From an uncultured Acidobacteriota bacterium (lineage in GTDB: Bacteria > Acidobacteriota > Terriglobia > Terriglobales > Acidobacteriaceae): 64,000 nt of DNA. Shown here piece by piece: positions 9,090-20,289 of this stretch. The notes under the pieces were generated by a model. It saw only the letters and a list, made by a program, of their open reading frames with translations, was not told the DNA's origin and did not search any database. Every line of letters begins with the position of its first letter. The first letter of the stretch is position 1. The position numbers and the translations under genes were made by a program. The DNA lies in the NCBI GenBank assembly GCA_903873705.1, contig CAIQPK010000002.1, forward strand, positions 62,001 to 126,000. The letters are read 5' to 3'.

Positions 9090-9208
9090 TCCTCGACCCT
9101 AACAGACTTGCGCAGGAAGTAATCCGGATCGCTTCCACCACTCCAGCGCCGCACCACCAACGACATTCACCAGCACCACAAGCCATAGCCGCATAGGGAG
9201 ACACCACA

Positions 9209-11956
9209 ATGAAATGGTTTTATGACATGAAAATCGGCACCAGGCTCATCGCAGCCTTCATCATCGTGGGTGCTATCACCTCCGCCGTCGGCATCGTCGG
9301 CGTACGCAGTCTCGGCAAGGTCTCTGACGATGCGGCCCTCGCCTATACACGCGACTCGCTCGGCATCGCTCTTATCGAGCAGACCAACGCCGATCAGATC
9401 CTCGCTTCGCGTTACGAAAAGAACATTCTGCTCTCCACCACCGCCGACCAACGCGAAAAGTACCGGCAAAAAACCGTCGACACCATCGCAAAGATCGACA
9501 AGGAAATGGACCAGATCGGTCCCCTGCTCCACGCTGACCGCGGCCGCGCCGCTTACGCCATTACGCAGGAGCAGTGGAAGCTTCGCAAGGAAGTCGCCGC
9601 CCGCATCATCGCCCTCGCCATGAAGCAGCCGCTGCAGATCCACCGCCCCGCCGACGAACTCGCGCTCGGTGAAGGAAGCCAGAAAACCGCCACCATGCTG
9701 GACGCCATGCAGGGTCTCGAAGCCGCCAAGCTAGCCGTCACCAAGGCCACTGCCGACGGCACCCAGGACACCTATCACTCCAGCCGCACCTTCATTCTCT
9801 GGCTGGTCATCGGTGGCATCTTCGCTGGAACTCTCCTGGGGTACTTCATCTCCCGCAGCATCTCCAAACCGCTTGCCGCACTCTCTGAAGCAGCCCGCGC
9901 CCTCTCGCTCGGCAACGTGCAACAGGTCATCGACCACCACTCCGCCAGCGAGATCGGATCACTCGCCGACTCCTTCCGCGCCATGATCGACTACATCCGC
10001 GACGTCGCCGGCGTGCTCGCGAAAATGGCAGACGGCGAACTCAGCACCACCATCGTCGCCCGCTCCGAACACGACATCCTCACCCAGAGCTATCACCGCA
10101 CCGTCGAAGCCGTAAACGCTCTCGCGCACGACACGTCGCTACTCACCGAAGCTTCCGTGCAAGGCCAGCTCACCACCCGCGCCGACGCCACCCGCCATCA
10201 CGGGGACTTCCGCAAGATCGTCGAAGGCTTCAACGAAACCCTCGACGCCATCCTCCTCCCTATCGGCGAAGGCAATCGCATCCTGTCACAGATCTCGGCC
10301 GGCAAAATCGATGAACTCATCGCGGAGACCTACAAAGGCGACCACGAAAAGATGAAGCTCGCCGTCAATAACGTCGCCATCGTCACCCAGGGTCTCCAGA
10401 AAGAAATGGCCCGCCTCACCGACGCCTCACGCGACGGCCAGCTCTCCGAACGCGGCAAACCCCAGCAATTCCAGGGCGCCTACGCGGAAATCGTCGTCGG
10501 CGTAAACGACATGCTCGATGCCATCCTCCTCCCCATCGGCGAAGGCAACCGCATCCTGTCGCAGATCTCCTCCGGCAAAATCGACGAACTCATCGCCGAA
10601 ACCTACAAAGGCGACCACGAAAAAATGAAGCTCGCCGTCAATAACGTTGCCATCGTCCTCCAGGGTTTGCAGAAAGAACTCGATCGGCTCACCCAGGCTT
10701 CCAACGACGGCAAGCTCTCCGAACGCGGTAAACCTGACCAGTTCCAGGGCGCCTATGCCGACATCGTTCGCGGCGTCAACGCCATCCTCGATGCCGTCAT
10801 CGCTCCACTCCACGTCGCCGCCAGCTATGTCGACAAGATCAGCAAGGGCGACATGCCCGAGCCCATCACCGACACCTACTACGGCGACTTCAACACCATC
10901 AAGAACAACCTCAACACCCTCATCGACGCCACCAACGACATCACCGCAGCCGCGGTCGAAATCGCCAACGGCAACCTTACCGTCGCCATCCGCGAACGCT
11001 CGCCGCAAGACAAGCTGATGCAGGCGCTAGGCTCGATGGTCTCAGGTCTTGTCCGCACCGTCTCTGAGGTCCGCGCCATCGCCGGCGAAGTCGCCTCCGC
11101 CAGCCAGGCCATCAGCACTACCTCGGTGCAGGTCTCCACTGGAGCCAGTGCGCAGGCCGCCTCTGCCGAAGAAGCATCGTCTTCGATGGAAGAGATGGTC
11201 TCCAACATCAAGCAGAACGCCGACAACGCGCAGCAGACCAATAAGATCTCCATCAAATCGGCCAAGGACGCGCAGGAGAGCGGGCAGTCGGTACTCGAAG
11301 CCGTCACCGCTATGAAGGAGATCGCAAGCAAAATCTCCATCATTGAGGAGATCGCGCGTCAGACCAACCTGCTCGCCCTCAACGCCGCCATTGAAGCAGC
11401 CCGCGCCGGAGAACACGGCAAGGGCTTCGCGGTGGTCGCAGCCGAGGTCCGCAAGCTCGCTGAACGCAGTCAACGTGCCGCCGGCGAAATCAACGAGCTC
11501 TCCGGCACCACGGTCAAGGTCTCTGAAAAGGCGGGCGAAATGCTCGACAAACTCGTCCCCGATATCCAGCGCACCGCCGAGCTCGTGCAGGAAATCACCG
11601 CAGCCAGCCAGGAGCAGGATACCGGAGCCGAGCAGATCAACAAGGCCCTCCAGCAGCTCGAACGCGTGATCCAGCAGAACGCTTCCGCATCTGAGGAGAT
11701 GGCCGCCACCACCGAGCAGCTCACCGCTCAGTCCGACCAGCTCGTCAGCGCGCTAGGCTTCTTCCGCACTACGCCCGAAACGGTTGTTCCCGTCGCGAAG
11801 CCTGCTGCCAAACCGCAGCAGGCTCGCGCGGCCGCTCCCGCCAAGCCCTCCTCCAACGGCCACAGCAAGCAAAAAGTAGCCACCCTGCAGCCCGGCTTCA
11901 ACCTCAAGCTCAACCACCACGACGACGACCTCGACAAAGGCTTCGAACGCTACTAG
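9209..11956 (+). CDS. Membrane chemoreceptor (MCP) with duplicated HAMP-like modules
   Basis: 915 residues. TM1 (about 10-32), a four-helix-bundle type sensor region, TM2 (about 193-213), HAMP (about 214-266), then a long cytoplasmic stretch holding two near-identical copies of a roughly 91-residue module beginning near 346 and 437 ([18 protein letters not shown]), followed by a diverged third. The signalling hairpin contains [19 protein letters not shown] (tip near 721). The last five residues GFERY fit the CheR/CheB-tethering pattern (aromatic at positions 2 and 5). SD AGGGAGA is upstream. It lies between cheA and cheW and is the only receptor in operon 1. The stacked modules resemble poly-HAMP receptors. 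Confidence 0.9.
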   Translation: MKWFYDMKIGTRLIAAFIIVGAITSAVGIVGVRSLGKVSDDAALAYTRDSLGIALIEQTNADQILASRYEKNILLSTTADQREKYRQKTVDTIAKIDKEMDQIGPLLHADRGRAAYAITQEQWKLRKEVAARIIALAMKQPLQIHRPADELALGEGSQKTATMLDAMQGLEAAKLAVTKATADGTQDTYHSSRTFILWLVIGGIFAGTLLGYFISRSISKPLAALSEAARALSLGNVQQVIDHHSASEIGSLADSFRAMIDYIRDVAGVLAKMADGELSTTIVARSEHDILTQSYHRTVEAVNALAHDTSLLTEASVQGQLTTRADATRHHGDFRKIVEGFNETLDAILLPIGEGNRILSQISAGKIDELIAETYKGDHEKMKLAVNNVAIVTQGLQKEMARLTDASRDGQLSERGKPQQFQGAYAEIVVGVNDMLDAILLPIGEGNRILSQISSGKIDELIAETYKGDHEKMKLAVNNVAIVLQGLQKELDRLTQASNDGKLSERGKPDQFQGAYADIVRGVNAILDAVIAPLHVAASYVDKISKGDMPEPITDTYYGDFNTIKNNLNTLIDATNDITAAAVEIANGNLTVAIRERSPQDKLMQALGSMVSGLVRTVSEVRAIAGEVASASQAISTTSVQVSTGASAQAASAEEASSSMEEMVSNIKQNADNAQQTNKISIKSAKDAQESGQSVLEAVTAMKEIASKISIIEEIARQTNLLALNAAIEAARAGEHGKGFAVVAAEVRKLAERSQRAAGEINELSGTTVKVSEKAGEMLDKLVPDIQRTAELVQEITAASQEQDTGAEQINKALQQLERVIQQNASASEEMAATTEQLTAQSDQLVSALGFFRTTPETVVPVAKPAAKPQQARAAAPAKPSSNGHSKQKVATLQPGFNLKLNHHDDDLDKGFERY

Positions 11957-11960
11957 CAGT

Positions 11961-12050
11961 TAGCGCTGAAAGCGCGGTCTACACCAGCATGGCGCGTAGC
12001 CCATGTACGCAGCACCTCACAAATCAAGGGCTGAAAGTCCGCCCTATCGC
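11961..12050. repeat. Degenerate intergenic repeat between MCP and cheW
   Basis: A non-coding stretch with two short imperfect hairpins of the same design (GCGCTGAAAGCGC and GGGCTGAAAGTCCGCCC) flanking CAGCATGGCGCGTAGCCCATG. It resembles a dispersed palindromic element I associate with acidobacterial genomes ('GGCTGAAAGCC ... CAGCCTGGGG'); that association is from memory, not from a search. Confidence 0.4.
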
Positions 12051-12093
12051 TACCCTCGAAGCCAGCACCACCAAAGAAAGGAGCGGAGTCTCC

Positions 12094-12582
12094 ATGAGCA
12101 CCGAAACCACCGAAGCCGTCCAGTACCTCACCTTCAAGCTCGGCAATGAAATCTTCGCCACCGAAGTCGCCAAGGTCCGCGAAGTCCTCGACTTCACCGC
12201 CATCACCGCCATCCCCCGCACGCCCGAATTCATGAGCGGCGTCATCAATCTCCGCGGCTCGGTCGTCCCCGTCGTCGACATGCGCCTCTGCCTCAACATG
12301 TCCCGCACCGAACGGACCACCAACACCTGCATCGTCGTGCTCGAAGTCCAGCTCGATGGCGAACCCGTCGTCATCGGCGCGCTCGCAGACTCCGTCGAAG
12401 AGGTCATCGATCTCGACTCCAGCCAGATCAGTCCCGCCCCGCAGATCGGCATGCAGGTCCGCATCGACTTCATCAAGGGCATGGGCAAACGCGACGCCGA
12501 ATTCATCGTCATCCTCGATATCGATCGTGTCTTCTCGAGCGAAGACATCACAGCCATGCACTCCACCGAGATTGCCGCCTAG
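12094..12582 (+). CDS. cheW: Chemotaxis coupling protein CheW (operon 1)
   Basis: 162-residue scaffold bridging receptors and CheA. It opens VQYLTFKLGNEIFATEVAKV and has the CheW fold signatures FMSGVINLRGSVVPVVDMR and FIKGMGKRDAEFIVILDIDR. The ATG at 12094 is chosen because AAGGAG precedes it; the frame is open further upstream into the repeat element, where no homology is visible. The next gene, cheR, starts at the base after its stop. Confidence 0.93.
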   Translation: MSTETTEAVQYLTFKLGNEIFATEVAKVREVLDFTAITAIPRTPEFMSGVINLRGSVVPVVDMRLCLNMSRTERTTNTCIVVLEVQLDGEPVVIGALADSVEEVIDLDSSQISPAPQIGMQVRIDFIKGMGKRDAEFIVILDIDRVFSSEDITAMHSTEIAA

Positions 12583-13408
12583 ATGTCCAACGACCTCTCC
12601 ACCAGCGATCTCACCCGCCTCCGCGCGCTCATCTACGAGCACGCCGGCATCGTGCTGGGCGCCGACAAAAAGACCATGCTCGAGCTGCGCATCAAGCCCC
12701 GCCTCCGCGCGCTTGCGTTTGACTCCTTCAAGCAATACTGCGCCTTGCTCTTCGAGGGCAGCGACCCGCAGGAACTCATCCACCTCATTGACGCCGTCAC
12801 CACCAACAAAACCGACTTCTTCCGTGAGCCCGCCCACTTCGACTTCCTCACCCGCAAAGCCCTCCCAGAATTCACGTCTCGCTATGGCACCACCCGACCC
12901 TTCGTCGTCTGGAGCGCCGGCTGCTCATCCGGCGAGGAACCCTACACCCTGGCCATCGTTCTCAGTGAGTACGCCTCGGCACATCCCGGCTTCCGTTTCA
13001 AAATTCTCGCTACCGACATTTGCACCACCGTTCTGCAAAAGGCCAGCCTTGGCATCTACAACGCAGAAGCCCTCGCTCCCATCGCGCACGACCTTCGCAA
13101 GCAATACCTCATGCGCAGCCGCGAACGCCACATCGACCAGTGGCGCGTCGTCCCCGAACTTCGCCAGAAAATCGAATTCCGCCGCCTCAACTTCATGGAC
13201 GCCCACTATGGCCTCACCGAAAAGGTCGACGCCTTTTTTTGTCGCAACGTCATCATTTACTTCGATCGCCAAACCCAGCAGCAGATCCTCTGCAAACTCA
13301 CCACCAACCTCATTCCCGGCGGCTACGCTTTCCTCGGCCACTCCGAAACCCTCCACGGCCTCGACGTCCCACTCACCGCCATTGCTCCCGCGCTCTACAG
13401 AAAGCCCG

Positions 13409-13419
<11 letters not shown>
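12583..13419 (+). CDS. cheR: Chemoreceptor methyltransferase CheR (operon 1)
   Basis: 278 residues. Methylates glutamates of MCPs using S-adenosylmethionine. The N-terminal helical domain is followed by TTNKTDFFREPAHFDFL, the AdoMet motif VVWSAGCSSGEEPYTLA, LATDICTTVLQKAS and FCRNVIIYFD, all standard for CheR. It follows cheW with no gap and overlaps cheD by 11 bases. Confidence 0.94.
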
Positions 13420-14973
<1,554 letters not shown>

Positions 14974-15015
14974 CCTGCGCGGAGGCGCTGCCGTTGTTCT
15001 TTTCTTTCTTGGACG

Positions 15016-15063
15016 ATTTCTCGCAAGAGAAATTGTCATCCTGAGCGCAGCGAACGGATCTGC
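15016..15063. repeat. Dispersed intergenic repeat with hairpin
   Basis: In the 274-base gap after cheB. A perfect 7-bp stem with a GCAA tetraloop (15016-15033) is followed by GTCATCCTGAGCGCAGCG, a widely dispersed bacterial intergenic motif that I recognise from acidobacterial genomes. No T-tract follows the hairpin. The rest of the gap is C/T-rich with nothing else recognisable. Confidence 0.5.
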
Positions 15064-15247
15064 TTCACCGCTTTTGCCTTCTCCCGTTGTTGCCGTTGCT
15101 CTTACTACGGCCGTTGCTCTGACAAGGCTGCATCTTTCACCCTGAAGACCAAACCTCACCCAACCTGCTCTTCGCTCGACTCATCCAACCCACACCTTTA
15201 CCCCTCCTTCCCAATCCCTCATCATGTAGGCAGAGGGCACCAATCCA

Positions 15248-16234
15248 ATGGACTACCGCAGAATGGGCAACACCGGCGTGCGCATCTCGCAGCTCTGCCT
15301 CGGCATGATGACCTACGGCTCAAAGCAGTGGCGCGAGTGGATCCTCGAAGAGAACGAGGCACGCCCCCTCATCCAGAAGGCCGTTGAAGCCGGCATCAAC
15401 TTCTTCGATACCGCCGACGTCTACTCCCTCGGCGAAAGCGAAGTCCTCACCGGTAAGCTCCTCCGCGAGTTCCAGCCCCGCCGCGACGAACTCGTCGTCG
15501 CCACCAAGGTCTTCAACCCCATGGGTCCCGGCCCCAACGAGCGCGGCCTCTCCCGCAAACACATCATGGCCTCCATCGACGCCAGCCTCAAGCGCCTCAA
15601 CATGGACTACGTCGACCTCTACCAGATTCACCGCTTCGACCCCGACACACCCATCGAAGAAACCTGCGATGCGCTCAACGACGTCGTAAAGGCCGGCAAG
15701 GCACTCTACATCGGAGCCTCCAGCATGTACGCCTGGCAGTTCGCAAAGATGCTCGAGTACCAGCGCACCGCTGGCCTCGCAAAATTCGTCATGATGCAGA
15801 ACCACTACAACCTCGTCTACCGCGAAGAAGAGCGCGAAATGATTCCGCTCTGTCTCGACCAGCAGATCGGCTGCATCCCCTGGAGCCCGCTCGCCCGCGG
15901 CTTCCTCACCGGCTCCCGCAGGCGCGGCGACGGCAAGAGCGAAACCATCCGCGCCAAATCCGACGACTTCGCCCACAGCCTCTACTACCGCGACTCCGAC
16001 TTCACCGTCGTCGACCGCGTTGCCGAAATTGCCCTGCAGCGCGGCATTCCCAACGCCCAGGTCGCCCTCGCCTGGGTCCTGTCAAAACCCGTAGTCAGTG
16101 CGCCCATCATCGGCGCCAGCAAGGGCTATCAGTTCGACGACGCGCTCAACGCCCTGGCCGTCAAGCTCACCGAAGACGAAATCAAGCGCCTCGAAGAACC
16201 CTACGAGCCGCACCCGATCCTCGGCCACAGTTAG
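15248..16234 (+). CDS. Aldo/keto reductase
   Basis: 328 residues of the aldo/keto reductase barrel family, close to the YajO/Tas-like or potassium-channel beta-subunit-like group. Catalytic tetrad residues are visible: Asp in FFDTADVYS, Tyr in the same segment, Lys in ELVVATKVF, His in YQIHRFD. The C-terminal NADP-binding part includes PIIGASKGYQ. The substrate cannot be assigned. Not obviously linked to the chemotaxis genes; 274 bases separate it from cheB. Confidence 0.88.
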   Translation: MDYRRMGNTGVRISQLCLGMMTYGSKQWREWILEENEARPLIQKAVEAGINFFDTADVYSLGESEVLTGKLLREFQPRRDELVVATKVFNPMGPGPNERGLSRKHIMASIDASLKRLNMDYVDLYQIHRFDPDTPIEETCDALNDVVKAGKALYIGASSMYAWQFAKMLEYQRTAGLAKFVMMQNHYNLVYREEEREMIPLCLDQQIGCIPWSPLARGFLTGSRRRGDGKSETIRAKSDDFAHSLYYRDSDFTVVDRVAEIALQRGIPNAQVALAWVLSKPVVSAPIIGASKGYQFDDALNALAVKLTEDEIKRLEEPYEPHPILGHS

Positions 16235-16275
16235 CTCCCCGGCATCTCACTTAGCTGGAGTTCAGAAAGGCGTCC

Positions 16276-17070
16276 ATGGCCAGCAAGACCGCCCATCCCC
16301 TAGAGCTGCTCCGCGAGCACGCCACAGCGCTCGAAGCCGCGATGACCGTCGTCCTCGCCAACCCCCGCAAGCCGGCCGTGCACAAGGTCCGCGCTCTGGT
16401 CCGCCGTCTCGAATCCCAGGTCGAGCTCCTCACCCAGCTCGCCGCCATGCCGTCCGGATCACCCGAAGCAGAGGAGCTCCAAAAGCGTCTCCGCCGCCTG
16501 CGCCGTGCCGCCGGCCGCGTGCGCGACCTCGACGTCCAGCGCAAGACCCTCAAAACTCACACCAGCCTTCCCCGCCGTTCCGCGCTCGCCCTGCGCGAAG
16601 AACTCAAGACCACGCGTGACGAGAAGGCCAAAAAGCTCCAGCGCGTACTCATCAAACAGCTCCCCAAGATCGCCGGCGCCATCGAGCAGCTGGTCCAGTC
16701 CGTCGGCACCGCCAACGGACTCGTCCTCCCCGACCTCCGTCTCCTCCCGCTGATCGAGCGCTGGAGCCAGTCCCACGAAGAACCCATGCCACCCGAGCAG
16801 CTCGATGACGACCAGCTCCACACCGTCCGCAAGGCGGCCAAGACCGCACGCTACATGGTCGAAAACGCGTCCGGCTCCGCCAAAGCCAAACATGCACTGG
16901 AGCACTACGAAGAACAGCAGAACGCCGGCGGCGTCTGGCACGACTGGCTCGACCTCGCCGCCACCTCCAAGGACCACTTCGGCAAAAAGCACCCCCTCAC
17001 CCGCGCCGCGGAAGAGCAAAGCCGCCTCGCCCGCGCCCGCTACGTCAAGCTCTTGAAGCGTTCGTCATAA
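16276..17070 (+). CDS. CHAD-domain protein
   Basis: 264 residues, nearly all alpha-helical. The CHAD signature of conserved histidines and basic helices is visible (VHKVRALVRRLESQ near the N-terminus, DDQLHTVRKAAKTARYM near residue 185). CHAD domains bind inorganic polyphosphate and are often found with polyphosphate granules or adenylate-cyclase-like CYTH enzymes; there is no CYTH domain here. It stands 42 bases after the aldo/keto reductase and 33 before a glycosyltransferase, so all three may be co-transcribed. Confidence 0.75.
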   Translation: MASKTAHPLELLREHATALEAAMTVVLANPRKPAVHKVRALVRRLESQVELLTQLAAMPSGSPEAEELQKRLRRLRRAAGRVRDLDVQRKTLKTHTSLPRRSALALREELKTTRDEKAKKLQRVLIKQLPKIAGAIEQLVQSVGTANGLVLPDLRLLPLIERWSQSHEEPMPPEQLDDDQLHTVRKAAKTARYMVENASGSAKAKHALEHYEEQQNAGGVWHDWLDLAATSKDHFGKKHPLTRAAEEQSRLARARYVKLLKRSS

Positions 17071-17102
17071 CACGCAGACTAGAATGAGCGCGGGAGTGTG
17101 TA

Positions 17103-18425
17103 ATGCGCGTTGGCTTAATGACACGAGAGTATCCGCCCTACGTTTACGGCGGCGCCGGTGTGCACGTCGAGTATCTCTCGCGTGAACTGGCCAGGATGAT
17201 CGAAGTAGAAGTCCACGCCTGGGGCGACGCCCCCGCCGACGCGCCACCGCCCGTCTCTAACCTCACCATCATCTTCGAAAAGCCCTGGGACGCCATCACC
17301 ACCGGCACGCAGGCAAAATTCAAGGGCGCCATCGAAGCCCTCTCCCTCAACCTCCTGCAGCAGCTCAACCTCTCGCAGCTCGACATCGTGCACACCCACA
17401 CCTGGTACGTCGCGATGGCCGGCTTCTTCGCCAAAAAACTCTACAACATCCCGTTCGTCCTCACCACCCACTCACTCGAGCCCCTCCGCGCCTGGAAGGC
17501 CGAGCAGCTCGGCACCGGCTACGCCATGAGCAGCTGGATGGAGCGCACCGCCATCCTCGACGCCGACGCCATCGTCGCCGTCTCCCATGGCACCAAGGCC
17601 GACATCATCAACGCCTACCCCGACGTCGACGCCGAAAAAATCCACGTCATCTACAACGGTATCGACCTCAACCAGTACCAGTGGACCCCCGACACCTCCG
17701 CCCTTACCAAGTACGGCGTCGACATCACCCGTCCCTACGTCCTCTTCGTCGGCCGCATCACCCGCCAGAAAGGCGTCACCCACCTCGTCGACGCCATCCC
17801 CTACCTCCCACCCGGCACCCAGGTCGTGCTCTGCGCCGGCGCACCCGACACACCCGAAATCGCCACCGAGATGCGCGACAAGGTCGAAGCCGTCCGCCGC
17901 ATGACGCCCCTCAGCCAGCCCGCCGCCGTCGAAAACTTCACCCCGCCAGAAGTCGACCCGCCCGGCCACTCCATCGCCACCGGCGACCCCCTCGGCGTCG
18001 GCCACAACATCGTCTGGATCGAGCAGATGGTCACTAAAGAAGAAGCCATTCAGCTCTACTCCCATTGCGCCGTCTTCTGCTGCCCCAGCGTCTACGAGCC
18101 CTTCGGCATCATCAATCTCGAAGCCATGGCCTGCCGCGCCCCGGTCGTCGCCAGCGCCGTCGGCGGCATCCTCGAGGTCGTCGTAGAAGGCGAAACCGGC
18201 CACCTCGTCCCCTTCGATCCCGCCCCGGAAACCGGTTTCCCCATCGACGGCGACCGCTTCTCCCGCGACCTCGCCCTCCACCTCACCGCGCTCCTGCAGA
18301 ACCCCGAGAAAGCAAAGCAGATGGGCGAAGCCGGCCGCCGCCGCGTAGAGCAGATCTTCTCCTGGACCGCCATCGCCGAACAGACCGTCGCGCTTTACCG
18401 CAGCTTAATCGAGGGCCGCAAATAG
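17103..18425 (+). CDS. Glycogen-synthase-like glycosyltransferase (GT4/GT5, GlgA/GlgM type)
   Basis: 440 residues with two Rossmann halves. The N-terminus MRVGLMTREYPPYVYGGAG and the motifs DIVHTHTWY, VTTHSLEPLRAWK and GRITRQKGVTHL match the short bacterial glycogen / alpha-maltose-1-phosphate synthases. The C-terminal donor-sugar motif is VYEPFGIINLEAMACRAPVV. It should extend or prime alpha-1,4-glucan from a nucleotide sugar in the cytoplasm. An insert at about residues 280-305 is Pro/Asp-rich. The choice between glycogen synthase and maltose-1-phosphate synthase cannot be made from sequence alone. Confidence 0.85.
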   Translation: MRVGLMTREYPPYVYGGAGVHVEYLSRELARMIEVEVHAWGDAPADAPPPVSNLTIIFEKPWDAITTGTQAKFKGAIEALSLNLLQQLNLSQLDIVHTHTWYVAMAGFFAKKLYNIPFVLTTHSLEPLRAWKAEQLGTGYAMSSWMERTAILDADAIVAVSHGTKADIINAYPDVDAEKIHVIYNGIDLNQYQWTPDTSALTKYGVDITRPYVLFVGRITRQKGVTHLVDAIPYLPPGTQVVLCAGAPDTPEIATEMRDKVEAVRRMTPLSQPAAVENFTPPEVDPPGHSIATGDPLGVGHNIVWIEQMVTKEEAIQLYSHCAVFCCPSVYEPFGIINLEAMACRAPVVASAVGGILEVVVEGETGHLVPFDPAPETGFPIDGDRFSRDLALHLTALLQNPEKAKQMGEAGRRRVEQIFSWTAIAEQTVALYRSLIEGRK

Positions 18426-18520
18426 CCTCACCCGGCCATAAACCAGCCCCTAAGCGCTGGTCGGAAATTTTTCATGCGATGTAGTCTTCCCCACCCCGCC
18501 CTCGTCAGTAGTAAGTGACG

Positions 18521-19117
18521 ATGATGTTGGAACAAATGGCCCAACCCGCTGATCTCCTCACCGCCGTTGCACCGGCCACGCCGTTTGACAACATCGCTGA
18601 CGTGCACGCGCTTTACGAGCAACGCATCTTCCGCTTTCTGCTGCTCTCCCTGCGCGATCGCGACGCCGCGCTGGAGCTCACGCAGGACACCTTCCTCAGC
18701 GCCTGGCGCTCCCGGGCCTTCTTTCGCGGCGACTGCTCCGTAGCCACCTGGCTCATGCGCATCGCCATCAACCACCTGCGCGACCACACCCGCACCGGCG
18801 CATTCAAGTTCTGGAAGCGCGCCGCTGCCACGGCCATCGATGCCACCGAGCTGCAAAGCCAGCTCCGCCACCCCGCCAGCTCCGCGGAAAGCGCTCTTGC
18901 CGCCCACCAGCAACTCGGTGTCGTCTGGGAAAGCGTCAACAAGCTCACCGAACGCCAGCGCACCATCTTTTTGCTGCGCTTTGTCGACGAGCTGGAACTG
19001 AACGAGATTGCCGAAGCCACGGGGCTTTCACTGCCCACGGTAAAGAGTCACCTGTACCGGGCACTCGACCACGTGCGCACGGCCGCGCGCGACGCCGGAA
19101 AGAGAGACACACGATGA
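18521..19117 (+). CDS. ECF-type RNA polymerase sigma factor
   Basis: 198 residues with sigma region 2 (RIFRFLLLSLRDRDAALELTQDTFL, near residues 30-65, then FRGDCSVATWLMRIAINHLRD) and region 4 with the helix-turn-helix LNEIAEATGLSLPTVKSHL. Region 3 is absent, as in ECF sigma factors. ATG 18521 is used; GTG 18515 and ATG 18524 or 18536 are alternatives, none with a clear SD. It overlaps the anti-sigma gene by four bases. A possible autoregulated promoter (GGAAAT near 18463, GTC near 18484) lies upstream. Confidence 0.92.
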   Translation: MMLEQMAQPADLLTAVAPATPFDNIADVHALYEQRIFRFLLLSLRDRDAALELTQDTFLSAWRSRAFFRGDCSVATWLMRIAINHLRDHTRTGAFKFWKRAAATAIDATELQSQLRHPASSAESALAAHQQLGVVWESVNKLTERQRTIFLLRFVDELELNEIAEATGLSLPTVKSHLYRALDHVRTAARDAGKRDTR

Positions 19118-19563
19118 ACCCACACCTCAGCAGCGAACAACTCGATGACGTGCTCGCCGGAAAGGCCAACCCCGCGGCAGTCGCACACGCCGCCACCTGC
19201 GTCCATTGCTCGCAAGAGCTCGCCGCGTTGAGCGGCATCTTCGGCAATCTCCGCATCACCACCGCCGCAGTAGCCGAGAACCACCGCCTGATCGCCTCTC
19301 CCCGCAATGCTCCGCGCGCACCGCGCATGGCGTGGGCTCTGGCCACCATCGCGCTCTTCGCCAGCGTTGCCGTTCCGCTCGCCGTACGCCGCCCGGCCAC
19401 CGTCCAGAACCATCCAGCAGCAACGCCCCCCGTCGCCATGTCCGACGAGGCGCTGATGGAAAGCGTTCGCAACGATCTTGCTTCTTCTGTGCCCGAGTCG
19501 CTGCAGCCGCTCGCCAGCACCACGACCAACGAAACATCCACAACGACCACAAGGAAAGACTGA
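19114..19563 (+). CDS. Putative zinc-type anti-sigma factor with one membrane segment
   Basis: 149 residues. The cytosolic part carries an H-x3-C-x2-C motif (HAATCVHC, about residues 27-34) like zinc anti-sigma domains, then one hydrophobic segment (MAWALATIALFASVAVPLAV, about 70-89) and a Thr/Ser-rich periplasmic tail. Start and stop overlap both neighbours (ATGA with the sigma gene, TGATG with the Spy-like gene). It should hold the ECF sigma factor at the inner membrane until a periplasmic signal arrives. The role is inferred from position and motif. Confidence 0.72.
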   Translation: MNPHLSSEQLDDVLAGKANPAAVAHAATCVHCSQELAALSGIFGNLRITTAAVAENHRLIASPRNAPRAPRMAWALATIALFASVAVPLAVRRPATVQNHPAATPPVAMSDEALMESVRNDLASSVPESLQPLASTTTNETSTTTTRKD

Positions 19564-20216
19564 TGACTCCCAGACTTTTACTAGCTGCTTCGCTTTTGCT
19601 GGCAGTACCAACGGCCTACGCGCAGGTAGCGCCGCCGCCTGCATCCAACGTCCCCGCAGCCGCTCCCGCGCCACGCGCACCGCGCGCCTCGCGCGGCCCC
19701 GAACGCCCTATGGGCGACATGCACGACCGCATGCACGGCCGCGGTGAAATGGGCGAAATGGGTGGCCCCATGGGCGGCGGCCTGCCGCACGGAACCTGGT
19801 GGCGCAACCCCGAAATCGTCTCCCGCATCGCGCTCACCGCAGACCAGCAGAAGCGTATCGACGACCTCTTCCTGCAGAGCAAGGTGCAGCTCATCCACAT
19901 CCACGCCACGCTCGAAGAAGCGCAGCTGATGCTCGAGCCGCTACTGAATGCCAACCCCGTCGACCAGGCCAAAGCGATGGTGCAGATCGGCAAGATCGCC
20001 GACACCCGCGCCGAGCTCGAGAAAACCGACGCCAGGATGCTCCTCAGCATCCGCGCCGTCCTCAACGCCGACCAGTGGACCAAGCTGCGTGAAGGCCATC
20101 GCGGCATGGAAATGGGCCCCGGCCCCATGGGCTCGGATCAGCGTGGCCCTCGCGGCGCCGGCCAGCGCGGCCCCATGGGCAAAGGCGGCCCCGGCATGGC
20201 GCCTCCCCCGCAGTAA
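19563..20216 (+). CDS. Spy/CpxP-like periplasmic protein
   Basis: 217 residues with a clear signal peptide (MTPRLLLAASLLLAVPTAYA, cleavage near residue 20). A Pro/Ala/Arg-rich and Gly/Met/His-rich region (GDMHDRMHGRGEMGEMGG) is followed by a helical core of the Spy/CpxP or heavy-metal-resistance type (LTADQQKRIDDLFLQSKVQL, then LNADQWTKLREG). The Met/His-rich part could bind metal. As the third gene of the sigma / anti-sigma operon it is probably the periplasmic sensor or a target chaperone; inference. A strong terminator follows. Confidence 0.7.
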   Translation: MTPRLLLAASLLLAVPTAYAQVAPPPASNVPAAAPAPRAPRASRGPERPMGDMHDRMHGRGEMGEMGGPMGGGLPHGTWWRNPEIVSRIALTADQQKRIDDLFLQSKVQLIHIHATLEEAQLMLEPLLNANPVDQAKAMVQIGKIADTRAELEKTDARMLLSIRAVLNADQWTKLREGHRGMEMGPGPMGSDQRGPRGAGQRGPMGKGGPGMAPPPQ

Positions 20217-20240
20217 CTCGCAGCACACTCAACGTTGAAA

Positions 20241-20276
20241 AGGGAAGCCGGTCTAAACTGGCTTCCCTCTTTTTTC
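20241..20276 (+). terminator. Rho-independent terminator of the ECF sigma operon
   Basis: A 12-bp stem (AGGGAAGCCGGT / ACTGGCTTCCCT, one G-T wobble) with a CTAA loop, followed by CTTTTTT on the plus strand. On the minus strand four Ts follow the stem, so it may also help end the convergent cheB operon. Confidence 0.85.
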
Positions 20277-20289
20277 TCAAACAACGCAC

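Noticed and set aside
12356-13408. Upstream extension of the cheD frame
   Set aside because: The CheD fold starts at 13409; the extension is a Ser/Pro/Thr-rich out-of-frame reading of cheW and cheR.
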